64,000 bases of DNA. Source: Chloracidobacterium validum (GTDB taxonomy: Bacteria > Acidobacteriota > Blastocatellia > Chloracidobacteriales > Chloracidobacteriaceae). Below the pieces are notes generated by a model that saw only the letters and a list, made by a program, of their open reading frames with translations, made no database searches and was not told the DNA's origin. The stretch spans positions 1,409,501-1,473,500 of the forward strand of contig NZ_CP072648.1 in NCBI RefSeq assembly GCF_018304825.1, read 5' to 3'. Below are positions 35,395-45,358 of the stretch, piece after piece; position 1 is the stretch's first letter; each line of letters begins with the position of its first letter. The position numbers were made by a program, and so were the translations under genes.

Positions 35395-36691
35395 CTTGCG
35401 CCGGCAACGGTTCATCCTGGTGGGCAACGCTGGGCGTACCATTGCCGACTTGCCAAGTCAACAAACCATGGCGGACGGCCATGGCCGCGCCGCCCAGCAC
35501 CAAGCAGCAACCGTTGAAAAACAGCGCCTGTGACGCGCCAAACCGGTCGCCAATCCAGCCGACGCCGATTGCAGCGATAGGCTGCAAGCCAAAACCTACC
35601 ATGAGCAGGATGCTCAACAGCCGGCCGCGCATCTGTGGAGGTGCAAGCATCTGCGTCAGCCCGTTGGCGGTGGTGAAAATAAATGGGACGGTCAAGCCCG
35701 TTGCCACGATGCAGGCCATCGCCGTCGGAAGCGTACGACTGAACGAGTTGCAAAGAATCATGGCGCCGGCCCATATCGAGCACCCAACCAGCGCCCACCC
35801 CACACGCGGCAGCGCCCGACTAAGGTGGGTTACCAGCACCGAACCAATGAGGGCGCCGATTCCAGAAGCGCCAAGGAGCCAGCCCAAGGTCCGGGAGTCG
35901 CCACCCAAAACAACCGTCGCCAGTGCCGGATAGATGGTCAAATTCGACAGCACAAAAAACGATGCCAAGGTTGTGAACGCCAGCAAATCGAGGAGGCGCG
36001 GCTGTGCCAACAGGTAGCGAACAGCCTCATCAAAGCCACCTGGTCGGTCATCCGCGCTGACCACGCGCTCGCTCGTGACAACGCGAATGGCCAAAAGGCT
36101 GGCTATTACGGCAAGAAAGCTAACGCCGTTGACCCAAAAGGCCTCTGCAATGCCGATGTGGGCAATGGCCCAGCCGGCCAGCGCCGGCCCGACGGTGCGC
36201 CCAAGCTGTACGATGATGCCGTTGAGGGCCAGGGCCTTGCGTATCTCGGCCATCCCAACCAAGTCACCGATGAAAGCCTGCTGCGCGGGCATCTCGACCG
36301 CCGCCACCACGCCAAGCAGCAATGACAGTCCATAAACGTGCCAAAGTTGAATCAATCCAGTTTGCACCAGTAAGGCCAGCGCAAAGGCCAGCCCCATAGC
36401 CGCAACCTGCGCGACGATGAGGAGTTTCCGGCGGTCGAAACGGTCAGCCGCAGCCCCGGCCCAAGGCGCGAGTAAAACGAGCGGGACAGCCCCCAGAAGC
36501 GCCACAATCCCCTGCGCCCGCATCGAGTGGCTCAACTCCCATACAACCCAGGACTGGGCAGTAATCTGCATCCAGGTACCAAGGAGCGACACCGCCTGAC
36601 CACTGAAATAAAGCCGAAACGCACGCCCCCGGAGTGGCGACCAATCCGCCGCCCACTGACGCATGAAAGAATGGCGAAGCAACGCTTTCAT
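35390..36691 (-). CDS. MFS transporter, EntS/MFS_3-like exporter
   Basis: A 433-residue major facilitator with about 12 membrane helices. The N-terminal RGRAFRLYFSGQAVSLLGTW and the loop GAAADRFDRRKLLIVAQVAA (the conserved D-R-x-x-R-R of MFS loop 2-3) resemble the enterobactin exporter EntS group, which exports small molecules such as siderophores or drugs. I chose ATG 36691, which lies 10 bases after the TolC stop; an upstream start at 36751 would overlap the TolC gene. No membrane-fusion (HlyD-like) gene is present in the operon. Confidence 0.9.
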   Translation of the reverse strand: MKALLRHSFMRQWAADWSPLRGRAFRLYFSGQAVSLLGTWMQITAQSWVVWELSHSMRAQGIVALLGAVPLVLLAPWAGAAADRFDRRKLLIVAQVAAMGLAFALALLVQTGLIQLWHVYGLSLLLGVVAAVEMPAQQAFIGDLVGMAEIRKALALNGIIVQLGRTVGPALAGWAIAHIGIAEAFWVNGVSFLAVIASLLAIRVVTSERVVSADDRPGGFDEAVRYLLAQPRLLDLLAFTTLASFFVLSNLTIYPALATVVLGGDSRTLGWLLGASGIGALIGSVLVTHLSRALPRVGWALVGCSIWAGAMILCNSFSRTLPTAMACIVATGLTVPFIFTTANGLTQMLAPPQMRGRLLSILLMVGFGLQPIAAIGVGWIGDRFGASQALFFNGCCLVLGGAAMAVRHGLLTWQVGNGTPSVAHQDEPLPAQV

Positions 36692-36701
36692 ACACCAAGT
36701 C

Positions 36702-38582
36702 TCATGGATTTGGCTCAACACTTGGCTGAACATCAGCCGGATGCGCGCCATCCGACGCCTTGACCGTCAAGCTGTTGGCGTCGAGCGTCGTGGACATGGC
36801 CCGCTGGAGCGCCACGACGGCTTTGTTGTAGTCGGTCAGCGCGCGAATTTCACGGCCGCGCGCGCCCGACAGCGCATTTTGGCGATCGAGAACCAAAAAG
36901 TTGGTGGACTCGCCCACCTGATAGCGGCGCATCTCGCTGGCGTATTGCGCTTCGGCCGCGACCCGTGAGGCGCGCGCCGACTGCACCCGCCGCAGCGCTG
37001 TTTGTACGGACTGAAGCGCATTCCGCACTTCGCTCTCGATTTGCGTCTCAAACCGCTGGCGCTGAGCATCAATCAACCGATTCTGAGCCAGGGACCGACC
37101 GAGCGCGCCCTGGACCGCTCGGTTGTTGAGCGTAAAGCTCATATTGACGCCAACGCGCACGCCGTAGAAGTTTTTCGTAAAAAGGTTGCTGAGGTTTGTC
37201 CCAAATCCGCCGATAAACACCCCTGGCGTCTGGTTGACAGGCGGTGGGATGACGAGCGGGCCGAGGCCAGCATTGGCCGAAAGCAGGTTGAGGCGGTCGA
37301 GGACGGCCGTGTTGAAGCCTCCAGCAAATGGATTGGTGGTGATGGGCAGCGGCGTCCCGGCCAAGCCTTGCAAGCTGTATGAGCCGACGAAATCCAACTG
37401 CGGACGAAGCTGGTCACGGAAAAATTGGACGTCAATTTCGTTGGAAGCCTTTTGAATGTCGAACTGCTCCATTTCCGGGCGTTTGGTCAAAGCGGCGCGC
37501 ACGGCTTCTTCGAGTGAGATGTTGACCGGTTCAAGATTGACTTGCTCGGTTGGGATAATTGCTTCCTGCCACAGTGCTGACTGGCGCTGATCAACCATTA
37601 GTGACTTGAGTGCGTTTTCCACCCGCGTCAAGTTCTCCAGTGACAAGAGAAACTCTTCCTGGCGCTGTTCAAGCTGGGCTTCGACTGAGACGATGTCCAC
37701 GGGCGCGGCCGTGCCGGCTTCGACGAAACGGCGGTTTTGTTCGAGCTGGATGCGCGCCAGCGCCACCGCTTCGGCCCGGATTTCGACCTCACGCCGGGCA
37801 AAGACCAAATCCCAGTAAGCCGACTGAACCTGCGCCACAATGTCAATGACGCGCTGCCGAAACTGCGAATCCGACAGCGTCAGGCGCTTTTTCGCCAGCT
37901 CGATCTGGCGCCGCGACTCATCCGTCCGAAGGTTGCGAAATAGTGGCTGCGTGAACGTAAACGTCACTTGGGAGGTAAAGAGCGGGTTCACGCCGGCAAA
38001 GATATTGGTGGTGTCCTGGCGCGCCAGGGTGACTTCCGCACCAACGCGACCGCCAGTCATCAACGGCTTCGTGAAGGCAAAGGCATTCTGCGCGGTGCGC
38101 AGCTCGACCGCGCCATTTTCATCCGCGCCGGCAAAGGGATTGACCGCTGGATTGCGGAGCGCCGCGTACGAAAACTGATTGGTCAACGTGATGTCGTAAA
38201 AACCCTTGGTGCGTGTCACATCAAAGGCCGCCTGCTGGACGGCAATCCGCTGAATTTCAACTTCTGGATTGGCGCGCAAGGCCATCAAGATGGCATCGCG
38301 CAAGGCCAGCGGACGGCTCAATCCGGGTGTCACGCCGACTCGTGGTTCGAGCGCTGCCTGGCGGCGGGCTTGCTCGGTGAGGTCTTGCTCCGGCGGCGCG
38401 GGCGATTGGTTCACGTCCGTCTCCACCGGACGAACGATTCCGGCGACCAGACGCTGGGTCACTGGGGTGGTCTCTGGCGGGCCAGCTTCCGGGGAACGTT
38501 CCTGTGCCGATACGGCTGTTTGCGCCAGTCCGACGGCAACCAGCGCGATCCAGGCCCATGTGCTGTGACGATGCATGTTCAT
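36702..38582 (-). CDS. TolC-family outer membrane efflux protein
   Basis: A 626-residue outer-membrane channel component. A signal peptide (WIALVAVGLAQTAVSAQ) precedes a Pro/Glu-rich segment and two OEP domains with long heptad helices (QFRQRVIDIVAQVQSAYWDL, ALARIQLEQNRRFVEAGTAA, ETQIESEVRNALQSVQTALR, RRYQVGESTNFLVLDRQNAL). The tail GREIRALTDYNKAVVALQRA is typical for TolC. It heads the TolC-MFS-TetR operon. An insert of unusual length between the two repeats (about 400-460) makes the protein longer than E. coli TolC (about 490 residues). Confidence 0.92.
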   Translation of the reverse strand: MNMHRHSTWAWIALVAVGLAQTAVSAQERSPEAGPPETTPVTQRLVAGIVRPVETDVNQSPAPPEQDLTEQARRQAALEPRVGVTPGLSRPLALRDAILMALRANPEVEIQRIAVQQAAFDVTRTKGFYDITLTNQFSYAALRNPAVNPFAGADENGAVELRTAQNAFAFTKPLMTGGRVGAEVTLARQDTTNIFAGVNPLFTSQVTFTFTQPLFRNLRTDESRRQIELAKKRLTLSDSQFRQRVIDIVAQVQSAYWDLVFARREVEIRAEAVALARIQLEQNRRFVEAGTAAPVDIVSVEAQLEQRQEEFLLSLENLTRVENALKSLMVDQRQSALWQEAIIPTEQVNLEPVNISLEEAVRAALTKRPEMEQFDIQKASNEIDVQFFRDQLRPQLDFVGSYSLQGLAGTPLPITTNPFAGGFNTAVLDRLNLLSANAGLGPLVIPPPVNQTPGVFIGGFGTNLSNLFTKNFYGVRVGVNMSFTLNNRAVQGALGRSLAQNRLIDAQRQRFETQIESEVRNALQSVQTALRRVQSARASRVAAEAQYASEMRRYQVGESTNFLVLDRQNALSGARGREIRALTDYNKAVVALQRAMSTTLDANSLTVKASDGAHPADVQPSVEPNP

Positions 38583-38923
38583 AAACTCACCATTTCAATC
38601 GTTTGATTGAAACACTTGTTTGAGACATTTTCTATGCTTCCTGGTTGCTCCCGTCAAGTGTGATTCCCCACTCGACCGGCAACGGTCGTTGGCGGCGAGC
38701 ACAGCCTCTCAACCAAGCGCAGCCTCTCAACCAAGCACAGCCTCTCAACCGAGCGCCCACTGGCGTGTTACGTCCGAAACAGTCGCTCTCTCAACGCAGG
38801 CGTGTTCTATGTTACCCTTTGGTTTACTTGCCTAAACGTTTACTGATTGAGACTGCATTCCAGCCACGTCTCAAAACTTTCCACGCGACCCAGACGTACT
38901 TGTGAGCAAAGGAGAGCAGCATC
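38583..38923. other. Divergent intergenic region between the tolC-like and nfeD-like genes
   Basis: About 340 bases holding an 18-bp triple tandem repeat (38698-38751) and the nfeD ribosome-binding site (aaaggag at 38908-38914). Promoters are not clear by eye. Confidence 0.5.
38698..38751. repeat. 18-bp triple tandem repeat
   Basis: Three head-to-tail copies of agc(a/g)cagcctctcaacc(a/g), at 38698-38715, 38716-38733 and 38734-38751, differing at two positions. It lies between divergent genes, about 115 bases from the tolC-like start and 170 from the nfeD-like start. Confidence 0.92.
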
Positions 38924-39430
38924 ATGCAGGATATCGCCGAGTATCTATGGATGGCCTGGCTCATCCTGGCGGCCGTGTTTGCCGTGGCCGAAATCTCGAC
39001 GGTGAGCTTCATTGCGCTGTGGTTTGGGATTGGCGCCGGGGCAGCCGCTTTGGTTGCGGCCCTTGGTTTCAGCCTTCCCATCCAACTGCTTACATTTGTT
39101 GGGGCTTCAACCGCCCTGACGCTGAGCACGCGACGCATTTTCCTGCGCTGGCTCAACCAATCCACCGCGCCCGTCTCCCCACCTGACGAAGTAGGTCTGA
39201 TTGGGAAACGAGGCTTGGTGGTGACGGGAAGTAGGGGTTCGCGGAGCGCAGCCGAGGTTGAACTCGACGGCACAGTATGGACGGCGCTTCCGGTAACCGG
39301 AGATCAGCTCACGCTGGGCGAAGAGTGTGAGGTCGTCCGCATCGAGGGCAACCAGCTTCACGTGCGACCGGTTCAGCAAACACCAGATTGGAAAGCCCTC
39401 AAGCAAACCAATGAGAGACAAGTCAGTTAG
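38924..39430 (+). CDS. NfeD-family membrane protein
   Basis: A 168-residue protein of the short NfeD type: two or three N-terminal membrane helices (MAWLILAAVFAVAEISTVSF, IGAGAAALVAALGF, IQLLTFVGASTALTL) and a C-terminal OB-fold (GLIGKRGLVVTGS, AEVELDGTVWTALPV, GEECEVVRIEGNQLHVRPV). NfeD partners an SPFH protein in membrane microdomains and membrane-protein quality control. The SPFH gene follows after 67 bases, the usual pair. The ribosome-binding site aaaggag sits 9 bases before ATG. Confidence 0.93.
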   Translation: MQDIAEYLWMAWLILAAVFAVAEISTVSFIALWFGIGAGAAALVAALGFSLPIQLLTFVGASTALTLSTRRIFLRWLNQSTAPVSPPDEVGLIGKRGLVVTGSRGSRSAAEVELDGTVWTALPVTGDQLTLGEECEVVRIEGNQLHVRPVQQTPDWKALKQTNERQVS

Positions 39431-39497
39431 CGGAAACCAGTTGGAAGTAGCGTACCCGTTGTTAGCCAAACTTGGCGGGATAACTTAGGAGGTTGTC

Positions 39498-40547
39498 ATG
39501 GAAGGCTTTCTGTTGCTTTTTGGTATCTTCATCACCATTGTGGTTTTGATTTTTCTGGCAAGTGCCGTTCGGATCGTACCGCAGATGCAGGTTTTGGTCC
39601 TGGAGCGACTTGGTAAGTATGCGGGGATTCTCGGCAGCGGCCCACACCTTATCGTGCCATTCATTGACGCGCCGCGAAGTGTCACCTGGACAGGCTTTCC
39701 ATTTGGCATGAAGTACATTGACCTCCGCGAGCAATACACCGACCTTCCAATGCAACCAGTCATTACCAAGGACAACGTCACGGTTGGGGTAGATTCCGTC
39801 ATCTACTGGCAGATTACCGATCCCTATAAAGCGGTGTACGAAGTCTCTGATCTGTCGGGTGGCATCATCCAGTTGACCATCACGGCCATGCGGAGCGTGA
39901 TGGGTGAAATGGACCTAGATGAAACACTCTCGTCGCGTGATGTCATCAACAGCAAGCTGCGGATGGTTATGGATGGCGCGACCAACAAATGGGGTGTCAA
40001 GGTCACGCGCGTCGAAGTTCGTAACATCAACCCGCCGGAAGATGTACGGGTCACGATGGAAAAGCAGATGACGGCCGAACGCAACCGCCGCGCCCTCGTG
40101 CTTCAGGCCGAAGGCGAAAAGCAGGCCGCGATCACCCGCGCCGAAGGTGAGCGCGAAGCGGCCATTGCCCGCGCCGAAGGCGAACGCCAGATGCAAATTC
40201 TGCGCGCCGATGGCGCGGCCCAGGCTCGGCTTCGGGCGGCTGATGCCGAAGCTAAATCCATTCAAATGATTGCCCAGTCGCTCGCCGGCGCCGGCAACCC
40301 AGCCCATTACTTGATTATGGGGCGCTACATCGAGTCCCTGCGTGACATGGCCCAGAGCCAAAACAGCAAAGTCGTGTTCATGCCGGTCGAAGCGTCCAAC
40401 GTGCTGTCATCGGTTGGCATGTTCAAGGAAATGTTCACGGACAACACAGCGAATGCCACCCCTCCGAACCAGCTTCCGCCGCAGGCGCCTGCCCCGGCGC
40501 GGACAGCGATCCCAACGTCGCCACCCCCGCAGTACGTACAACGCTAA
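39498..40547 (+). CDS. SPFH/band-7 protein, paraslipin/QmcA-like
   Basis: A 349-residue stomatin-like membrane protein. One N-terminal helix (LLLFGIFITIVVLIFLASAV) precedes the band-7 domain (RIVPQMQVLVLERLGKYAGI, TKDNVTVGVDSVIYWQITDP, RDVINSKLRMVMDGATNKWG). A coiled-coil region rich in Ala-Glu-Gly-Glu repeats (about 195-260) supports oligomerisation, and the tail is Pro-rich. A perfect aggagg 5 bases before ATG gives strong translation. With the preceding NfeD gene it forms a membrane-raft pair, as in QmcA/YbbK. Confidence 0.95.
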   Translation: MEGFLLLFGIFITIVVLIFLASAVRIVPQMQVLVLERLGKYAGILGSGPHLIVPFIDAPRSVTWTGFPFGMKYIDLREQYTDLPMQPVITKDNVTVGVDSVIYWQITDPYKAVYEVSDLSGGIIQLTITAMRSVMGEMDLDETLSSRDVINSKLRMVMDGATNKWGVKVTRVEVRNINPPEDVRVTMEKQMTAERNRRALVLQAEGEKQAAITRAEGEREAAIARAEGERQMQILRADGAAQARLRAADAEAKSIQMIAQSLAGAGNPAHYLIMGRYIESLRDMAQSQNSKVVFMPVEASNVLSSVGMFKEMFTDNTANATPPNQLPPQAPAPARTAIPTSPPPQYVQR

Positions 40548-40575
40548 CCAAAACCTATCGGGAGGTTACGCGCCG

Positions 40576-42135
40576 ATGGCTGACCGGCTCCCCGCTCCTG
40601 AGAATCCATTGGTGCAGATGAGCGCTGGCGACCTCGTCCGACGACTCGCGTTGGGCGAGGTCACGGCCCAGGCGGTTGTCGAGGCACACATCGAACGGAT
40701 TGAGGCCGTCAACCCACAGCTCAACGCGGTTGTGGTGACTTGCTTCGAGGAAGCCCGGCAAGCCGCTGCCGAAGCTGACGCCCGGCGGGCACGGGGAGAC
40801 GCCATTGGGCGACTGCACGGCTTGCCGATCACCATCAAGGAATCCTTTGATGTCGCCAACACACCCACGACCCTGGGACTCGTGCAACGCGCATGCAGCC
40901 GGGCAGCTCAGGACGCGCCGCTGGTTACCCGCCTGCGCCAGGCCGGGGCAATCATTCTGGGCAAAACCAACCTGCCACAAATCGCCATGGCGAACGAGTG
41001 TGAAAACCCCCTCTATGGACGGACAACCCATCCTCTGGATGCTCGGCGCACGCCTGGCGGAAGCAGTGGTGGCGAAGCTGCCATCATTGCCGCTTTTGGT
41101 TCACCGCTTGGTTTGGGCAGTGACATCGGCGGGAGCCTGCGGCTCCCGGCACACGCCTGCGGCATTGCTTCGCTCAAGCCAACGGCTAACCGCTTGACCA
41201 TGCAGGGTCATGCGGAGGTGTTTCCAGGCATGGAAGCCATTGTGTGCCAACCGGGCCCAATGGCGCGCCGGGTTGCCGATTTGGGGCTGGCAATGCAGGT
41301 TTTGACCGCAGCCGAGACGCCGATACCGCCCGATCCAAGCGTACCGCCGGTGCCGTGGGTCGAACCGGAGCACGCGCCGATCGGTCAGGGATTGCGCGTC
41401 GCTTACTACCTCGACAACGGGTTGTTTTCGCCGTCGCCGGCCATCCGGCGGGCCGTGCGGGAAGCGGCCGATGCGCTCGAACGGCGTGGCGCGGACGTCA
41501 TCCCCTGGACGCCACCCGATGTAACGGAAGCCTTCGGATTGTTCATCGGCATCCTCTTTGCCGACAATCTGCGCTATGCGCGTGACCTGCTTTATGCGGA
41601 GCCAATCTGGACTCCGCTCTGGCCGTTCCTTGTTTTGAGCGGACTGCCCAATGTCGTCCGTGACTGGCTGGCGCGATTGGCCGATGTGACCGGACAGCGC
41701 GCCACAGCCCGGCTTTTACGCGCGGCCCGGTCGCGCACGGCCGGCGGTTACTGGCAGCTTGTCGAGGCCCAGAAGCGCTACCGGGAGCGTTTTCTCGCCC
41801 GGCTCGATGAGCAGCGGTGCGATGTCATTCTCTGCCCCGCGGACGGACTACCGGCGCTTACCCACGGCGCGAGCACCTATACGGCCGAGGCGGCCAGCTA
41901 CACGGCGCTGTACAACGTGCTGGGGATGCCGGCTGGGGTGGTGCCGTGGACGGTGGTTAGACCCGGCGAGGAAAGTGACCGCCCGGATGTGCTCGACCTT
42001 GCGCGACGAACGGCCAGAGAGGTCGAACGCGAGAGTGCCGGCCTACCGGTTGGTGTCCAGGTTGTGGCGCGTCCCTGGCGTGAAGACCTAGTGCTGCGCG
42101 TCATGCAGGCGCTTGAAGACGGTCGTGCCGGCTAA
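40576..42135 (+). CDS. Amidase, amidase-signature family
   Basis: A 519-residue hydrolase with the amidase-signature triad: Lys 88 in LPITIKESFD, cis-Ser 163-164 in RRTPGGSSGGEAAIIA, and nucleophile Ser 187 in GSDIGGSLRLPA. Family features also include the opening SAGDLVRRLALGEVTAQAVV and a C-terminal GMPAGVVPWTVV. The large middle region suggests a fatty-acid-amide-hydrolase-like or general amidase rather than GatA, because no gatB or gatC is near. ATG 40576 has gggagg about 11 bases upstream; the frame is open earlier but overlaps the SPFH gene in another frame. It may be co-transcribed with the NfeD-SPFH pair. Confidence 0.92.
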   Translation: MADRLPAPENPLVQMSAGDLVRRLALGEVTAQAVVEAHIERIEAVNPQLNAVVVTCFEEARQAAAEADARRARGDAIGRLHGLPITIKESFDVANTPTTLGLVQRACSRAAQDAPLVTRLRQAGAIILGKTNLPQIAMANECENPLYGRTTHPLDARRTPGGSSGGEAAIIAAFGSPLGLGSDIGGSLRLPAHACGIASLKPTANRLTMQGHAEVFPGMEAIVCQPGPMARRVADLGLAMQVLTAAETPIPPDPSVPPVPWVEPEHAPIGQGLRVAYYLDNGLFSPSPAIRRAVREAADALERRGADVIPWTPPDVTEAFGLFIGILFADNLRYARDLLYAEPIWTPLWPFLVLSGLPNVVRDWLARLADVTGQRATARLLRAARSRTAGGYWQLVEAQKRYRERFLARLDEQRCDVILCPADGLPALTHGASTYTAEAASYTALYNVLGMPAGVVPWTVVRPGEESDRPDVLDLARRTAREVERESAGLPVGVQVVARPWREDLVLRVMQALEDGRAG

Positions 42136-42205
42136 GGCGCGCGTCTGACCGGGCTTGCGCGGCCGGGGCCAATTCACTCACCATGCCCAGTGCCTTGAAG
42201 CCAGT

Positions 42206-42231
42206 GCGGTGGAGGTGAGGGACTCCACCGC
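42206..42231. terminator. Hairpin between convergent amidase and Oar-like receptor 2
   Basis: The arms gcggtggag (42206-42214) and ctccaccgc (42223-42231) are perfect complements around an 8-base loop. The position between two convergent stops suggests a shared termination structure, but no T-run follows on either strand. Confidence 0.45.
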
Positions 42232-42265
42232 GCGGCATCCATCTTCCTTGAGTAAACAATGACGT

Positions 42266-45241
42266 TTAGAACGTAAAACGCACGCCGAGTTGCACCTGCC
42301 GCGGGCCGCCAAATCGCGCGGTTGAAGGCGCGCTGAATGGCAAGAACCCGGCCGGGTTGAGTGCCGCCGTCGAAAGCGTGCCATTGGCAAGTGGACGGGG
42401 GCCTTCGACGACGGCAATGGCGTCAACGTCGTAGTTTTTGTTGGTATTGCGCGTCACGTTGAAAAACTCGGCCAGGAAGTCGAGACGTTTGGTTTCACCA
42501 AAACGAAAACCTTTCACCACGCGCAGGTCGAGATTGAAGAAGTTTGGCTGGCGAAAACTATTCCGCCCCACAACCACCCCGTTGATGATAGCCCGGTCGT
42601 TGTCGTTGCCGTCATTGTTGACATCGTCGCCAATAATGGCCGTGTAGGGTAAACCAGACCGCGCCACGATAATCGCGCTTACGATGAAACCGTAGGGTAA
42701 GTCCACCAACCCACTGAGGTTGAAGTTGTGGCGGATGTCCTGCTTGGACAGCCCGCGTTCCAACTTGAGGTTGAAAGGATTGATGGCGAACTCTTGATTG
42801 AAATTGCGCTCGTTTGAGTCATCGTCCATGGTCCGGGAAAAGGTGTAGTTGGCTGTGAGCTGAAAGCGGTTGGCGTAGCGCCGGGTGACGGTCAGCGTTC
42901 CACCGTTGTAGCTCGAATGCGCGGATGACTCGTTGATGAGAATGGGTCCGTAGTTGCGTCCGTTCAACACCTGAATCGGACGGAAGGCGGTATTGAAAAA
43001 GACATAGCCGGAGTTGCCCACGACGATGTGGCCGGGGCTGCCCGGAGCTGGTAAGTTCCGGTTGACGCGGCGCTGCAAATCCCAGGTCGAGTTGCGGATG
43101 AAGCCGACTGTCACGGCCCAGTTCTTCGACAGTTGGCGCTCAATCGTCAGCGAAGCCTGGAAGGAACGCGGATTTTGGAAGTCCCGCGCAAAGCCGTAGA
43201 TGCGCTGCGGAAAGTCAATCGGCGCAAAGCCGGCCGGGAGCGTGGGCAAGGCGCGTGGAAACGATGGGAAGATAGCTGCCAACAAGGCGTTGCGCCGCGC
43301 TCCAGATGGAATGTTGTTGGTATCAATGGCCAGGTTCACAATGCCGTTTTCCGTATTGACGCGCTGAAAAAGCGTTGCCGGGGTACGCGCAGTGAAGAGT
43401 CCGGCCGAAGCGCGCACCACAGTCTTCTTGTCGCCGTTCACATTCCACGCTAGCCCCAGGCGTGGCTGCCACTGCTCCAAGTCATTGGGAATCTCTTGCG
43501 TTTCGGGTATATCTGGGTTGGGCGAAATCGGTTGCGGATTGAACTGCCCTTCCCAGCGGAGACCCAAGGTGATGGTCAGCGTCGGTAGCACTCGAATCTT
43601 GTCAGTGATAAAGGCCGAAATCTCTTGCTGGACGCCACGAAAGGTGGCCGGTTCCTGCGGTGTTCCCGGCAGAAAGCCGCGATAACGATTGATGGTGTTC
43701 ACCCCCGTCAGCGCGCGGGTGTAGTTGAGCAAGGCGCTCCCGCCTGTGAAGCCATACCGACCCTGGATCGCGGCGGCTCGTTGCTGCTGGACACGGTTGA
43801 AGTTCAAATCAAAACCGAAGCGCAACTGGTGACGCCCACCCGTAAAGCTGACGTTGTCGGAGAGCTGGAAACGGCGCGTACGGAAGGTGCGTGGACGACC
43901 GTTGTCGCCGCCCACTGTGCCAACGCCAGAAATGTCAATCTGTGAGTCAAGTGAGTTCGGCACCTCATCGCGGTCGTCCCCGGCAATCTGCCCGCGCAGC
44001 TCATTCACGAAGCGATCCGTCACGACCGTCACTAAGCTGGTCTTGAAGCCATGGCTGCGGTTTTGGCGGGAATAGTTGACTGATTCTGCCGCCGTTTGAC
44101 GCGCATTTTCAAAGTTGAAGTTATCGCCGCGCAGCCGGGTGTAATTGTACTGCGTGTTGAGGGTATTGCGACCGTTGAGAATATAATCGCCGCGCACAAA
44201 CAACGCCGTCGGATTATTCGTGCCGCGCTTTTCGCCTTCGAGGTCGCGCAAGACCTGGGGCAGGGTTTGTCCGGTCGGAACGTTGAAGCTCACGACAAAC
44301 GGGACGCGCAGAAAGTTTTGTTCGATAGCGGCAAAGAAAAAGACCCGGTCACGCTTGATGGGGCCGCCGATGCTTCCGCCAAACTGGTTTTGAAGATTGT
44401 CCAGATCGCGCCCAAAGGCATCCGGTGACGTGAGAAAGCGATTGCGATTGAAGTAAAAGGCCTCCCCGTGAAACTCATTGGTGCCACTCTTGGTGACGAC
44501 ATTGAGAAAGCCGGCATTGGTGCGTCCGATCTCAGCACTGGCGCCGGCGCGGACAACTTGAAACTCACGGACGGCCGATTGTGGAAAGAAGAAAACGGCT
44601 TCATTGCCGCCGCGCTGATTGCCCTGGAGTGGGTCGTTGAAGTCAGCGCCATCGACCGCCACGTTGGAGTTGATCGAGCGTTGACCGGCCACGACCAGCC
44701 CACTTCGATCCTGCTCTTGCATCACACCGGGCTGGAGTTGGAAAAATTCAGCAAAGTTACGTCCACGCACCGGCAGTTCCCGAATCGCCCGTTCGCTGAT
44801 ATTGAGACCGGACGCCGACTCTTGAACGTCCACAATGCCTTGGTCGGCCGTAACTTCAATCACTTCGTTGATCCCTTCGGTTTCAAGGGTCAAATCCACC
44901 CGTTCGGTGTTGCCAACCGTCAACTTGACCAGTTGCCGTCCTGGCTGACTACCTGATAAAACAGCTTCGATTTCGTATAGGCCAACGGGAAGCACTCCGG
45001 CGGCATAGCGCCCGTTGGCGTCTGTGGTCACAGTTCGGATGTAACCAGTTTCTTTACTCTTGATGGTAATGGTGGCCCCGGCGACGGCCGCACCGGACTG
45101 CGCCGTGACAACCCCCTCGATGCCAGCATTGCCAGACTCAGACTGGGCGCTGACAACCAAAAATCCATTCAGGAGCATCCCAATCAGCCAGAGGCATTTG
45201 GGCACGCACAAACCCCGGGATGAACGCTTGAGAAACCACAT
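42266..45241 (-). CDS. TonB-dependent receptor 2, Oar-like
   Basis: A 991-residue outer-membrane receptor. A signal peptide (LWLIGMLLNGFLVVSAQS) precedes a carboxypeptidase-regulatory-like domain (AGIEGVVTAQSGAAVAGATI, TVTTDANGRYAAGVLPVG). Then come the plug (VDVQESASGLNISERAIREL, PVRGRNFAEFFQLQPGVMQE) and a long barrel ending RQVQLGVRFTF. It is a distant paralogue of the receptor at 28.4-32.2 kb and about 270 residues shorter. The second ATG (45241) is chosen because aaagga lies 7 bases upstream; the first ATG (45256) encloses that site. The substrate is unknown. Confidence 0.93.
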   Translation of the reverse strand: MWFLKRSSRGLCVPKCLWLIGMLLNGFLVVSAQSESGNAGIEGVVTAQSGAAVAGATITIKSKETGYIRTVTTDANGRYAAGVLPVGLYEIEAVLSGSQPGRQLVKLTVGNTERVDLTLETEGINEVIEVTADQGIVDVQESASGLNISERAIRELPVRGRNFAEFFQLQPGVMQEQDRSGLVVAGQRSINSNVAVDGADFNDPLQGNQRGGNEAVFFFPQSAVREFQVVRAGASAEIGRTNAGFLNVVTKSGTNEFHGEAFYFNRNRFLTSPDAFGRDLDNLQNQFGGSIGGPIKRDRVFFFAAIEQNFLRVPFVVSFNVPTGQTLPQVLRDLEGEKRGTNNPTALFVRGDYILNGRNTLNTQYNYTRLRGDNFNFENARQTAAESVNYSRQNRSHGFKTSLVTVVTDRFVNELRGQIAGDDRDEVPNSLDSQIDISGVGTVGGDNGRPRTFRTRRFQLSDNVSFTGGRHQLRFGFDLNFNRVQQQRAAAIQGRYGFTGGSALLNYTRALTGVNTINRYRGFLPGTPQEPATFRGVQQEISAFITDKIRVLPTLTITLGLRWEGQFNPQPISPNPDIPETQEIPNDLEQWQPRLGLAWNVNGDKKTVVRASAGLFTARTPATLFQRVNTENGIVNLAIDTNNIPSGARRNALLAAIFPSFPRALPTLPAGFAPIDFPQRIYGFARDFQNPRSFQASLTIERQLSKNWAVTVGFIRNSTWDLQRRVNRNLPAPGSPGHIVVGNSGYVFFNTAFRPIQVLNGRNYGPILINESSAHSSYNGGTLTVTRRYANRFQLTANYTFSRTMDDDSNERNFNQEFAINPFNLKLERGLSKQDIRHNFNLSGLVDLPYGFIVSAIIVARSGLPYTAIIGDDVNNDGNDNDRAIINGVVVGRNSFRQPNFFNLDLRVVKGFRFGETKRLDFLAEFFNVTRNTNKNYDVDAIAVVEGPRPLANGTLSTAALNPAGFLPFSAPSTARFGGPRQVQLGVRFTF

Positions 45242-45358
45242 AGGCGTTCCTTTCATATTTTAGTTTACCAATAAGCCAAGGAACAAAGCACCTATATGAG
45301 ACCAAAGCCTTACACCCATGTAACATCCATCTTAAGAACACTGCTCGACGCCCTAACG

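Noticed and set aside
38698-38751. Triple 18-bp repeat as a possible CRISPR array
   Set aside because: Copies are directly adjacent with no spacers, and no cas gene is present.
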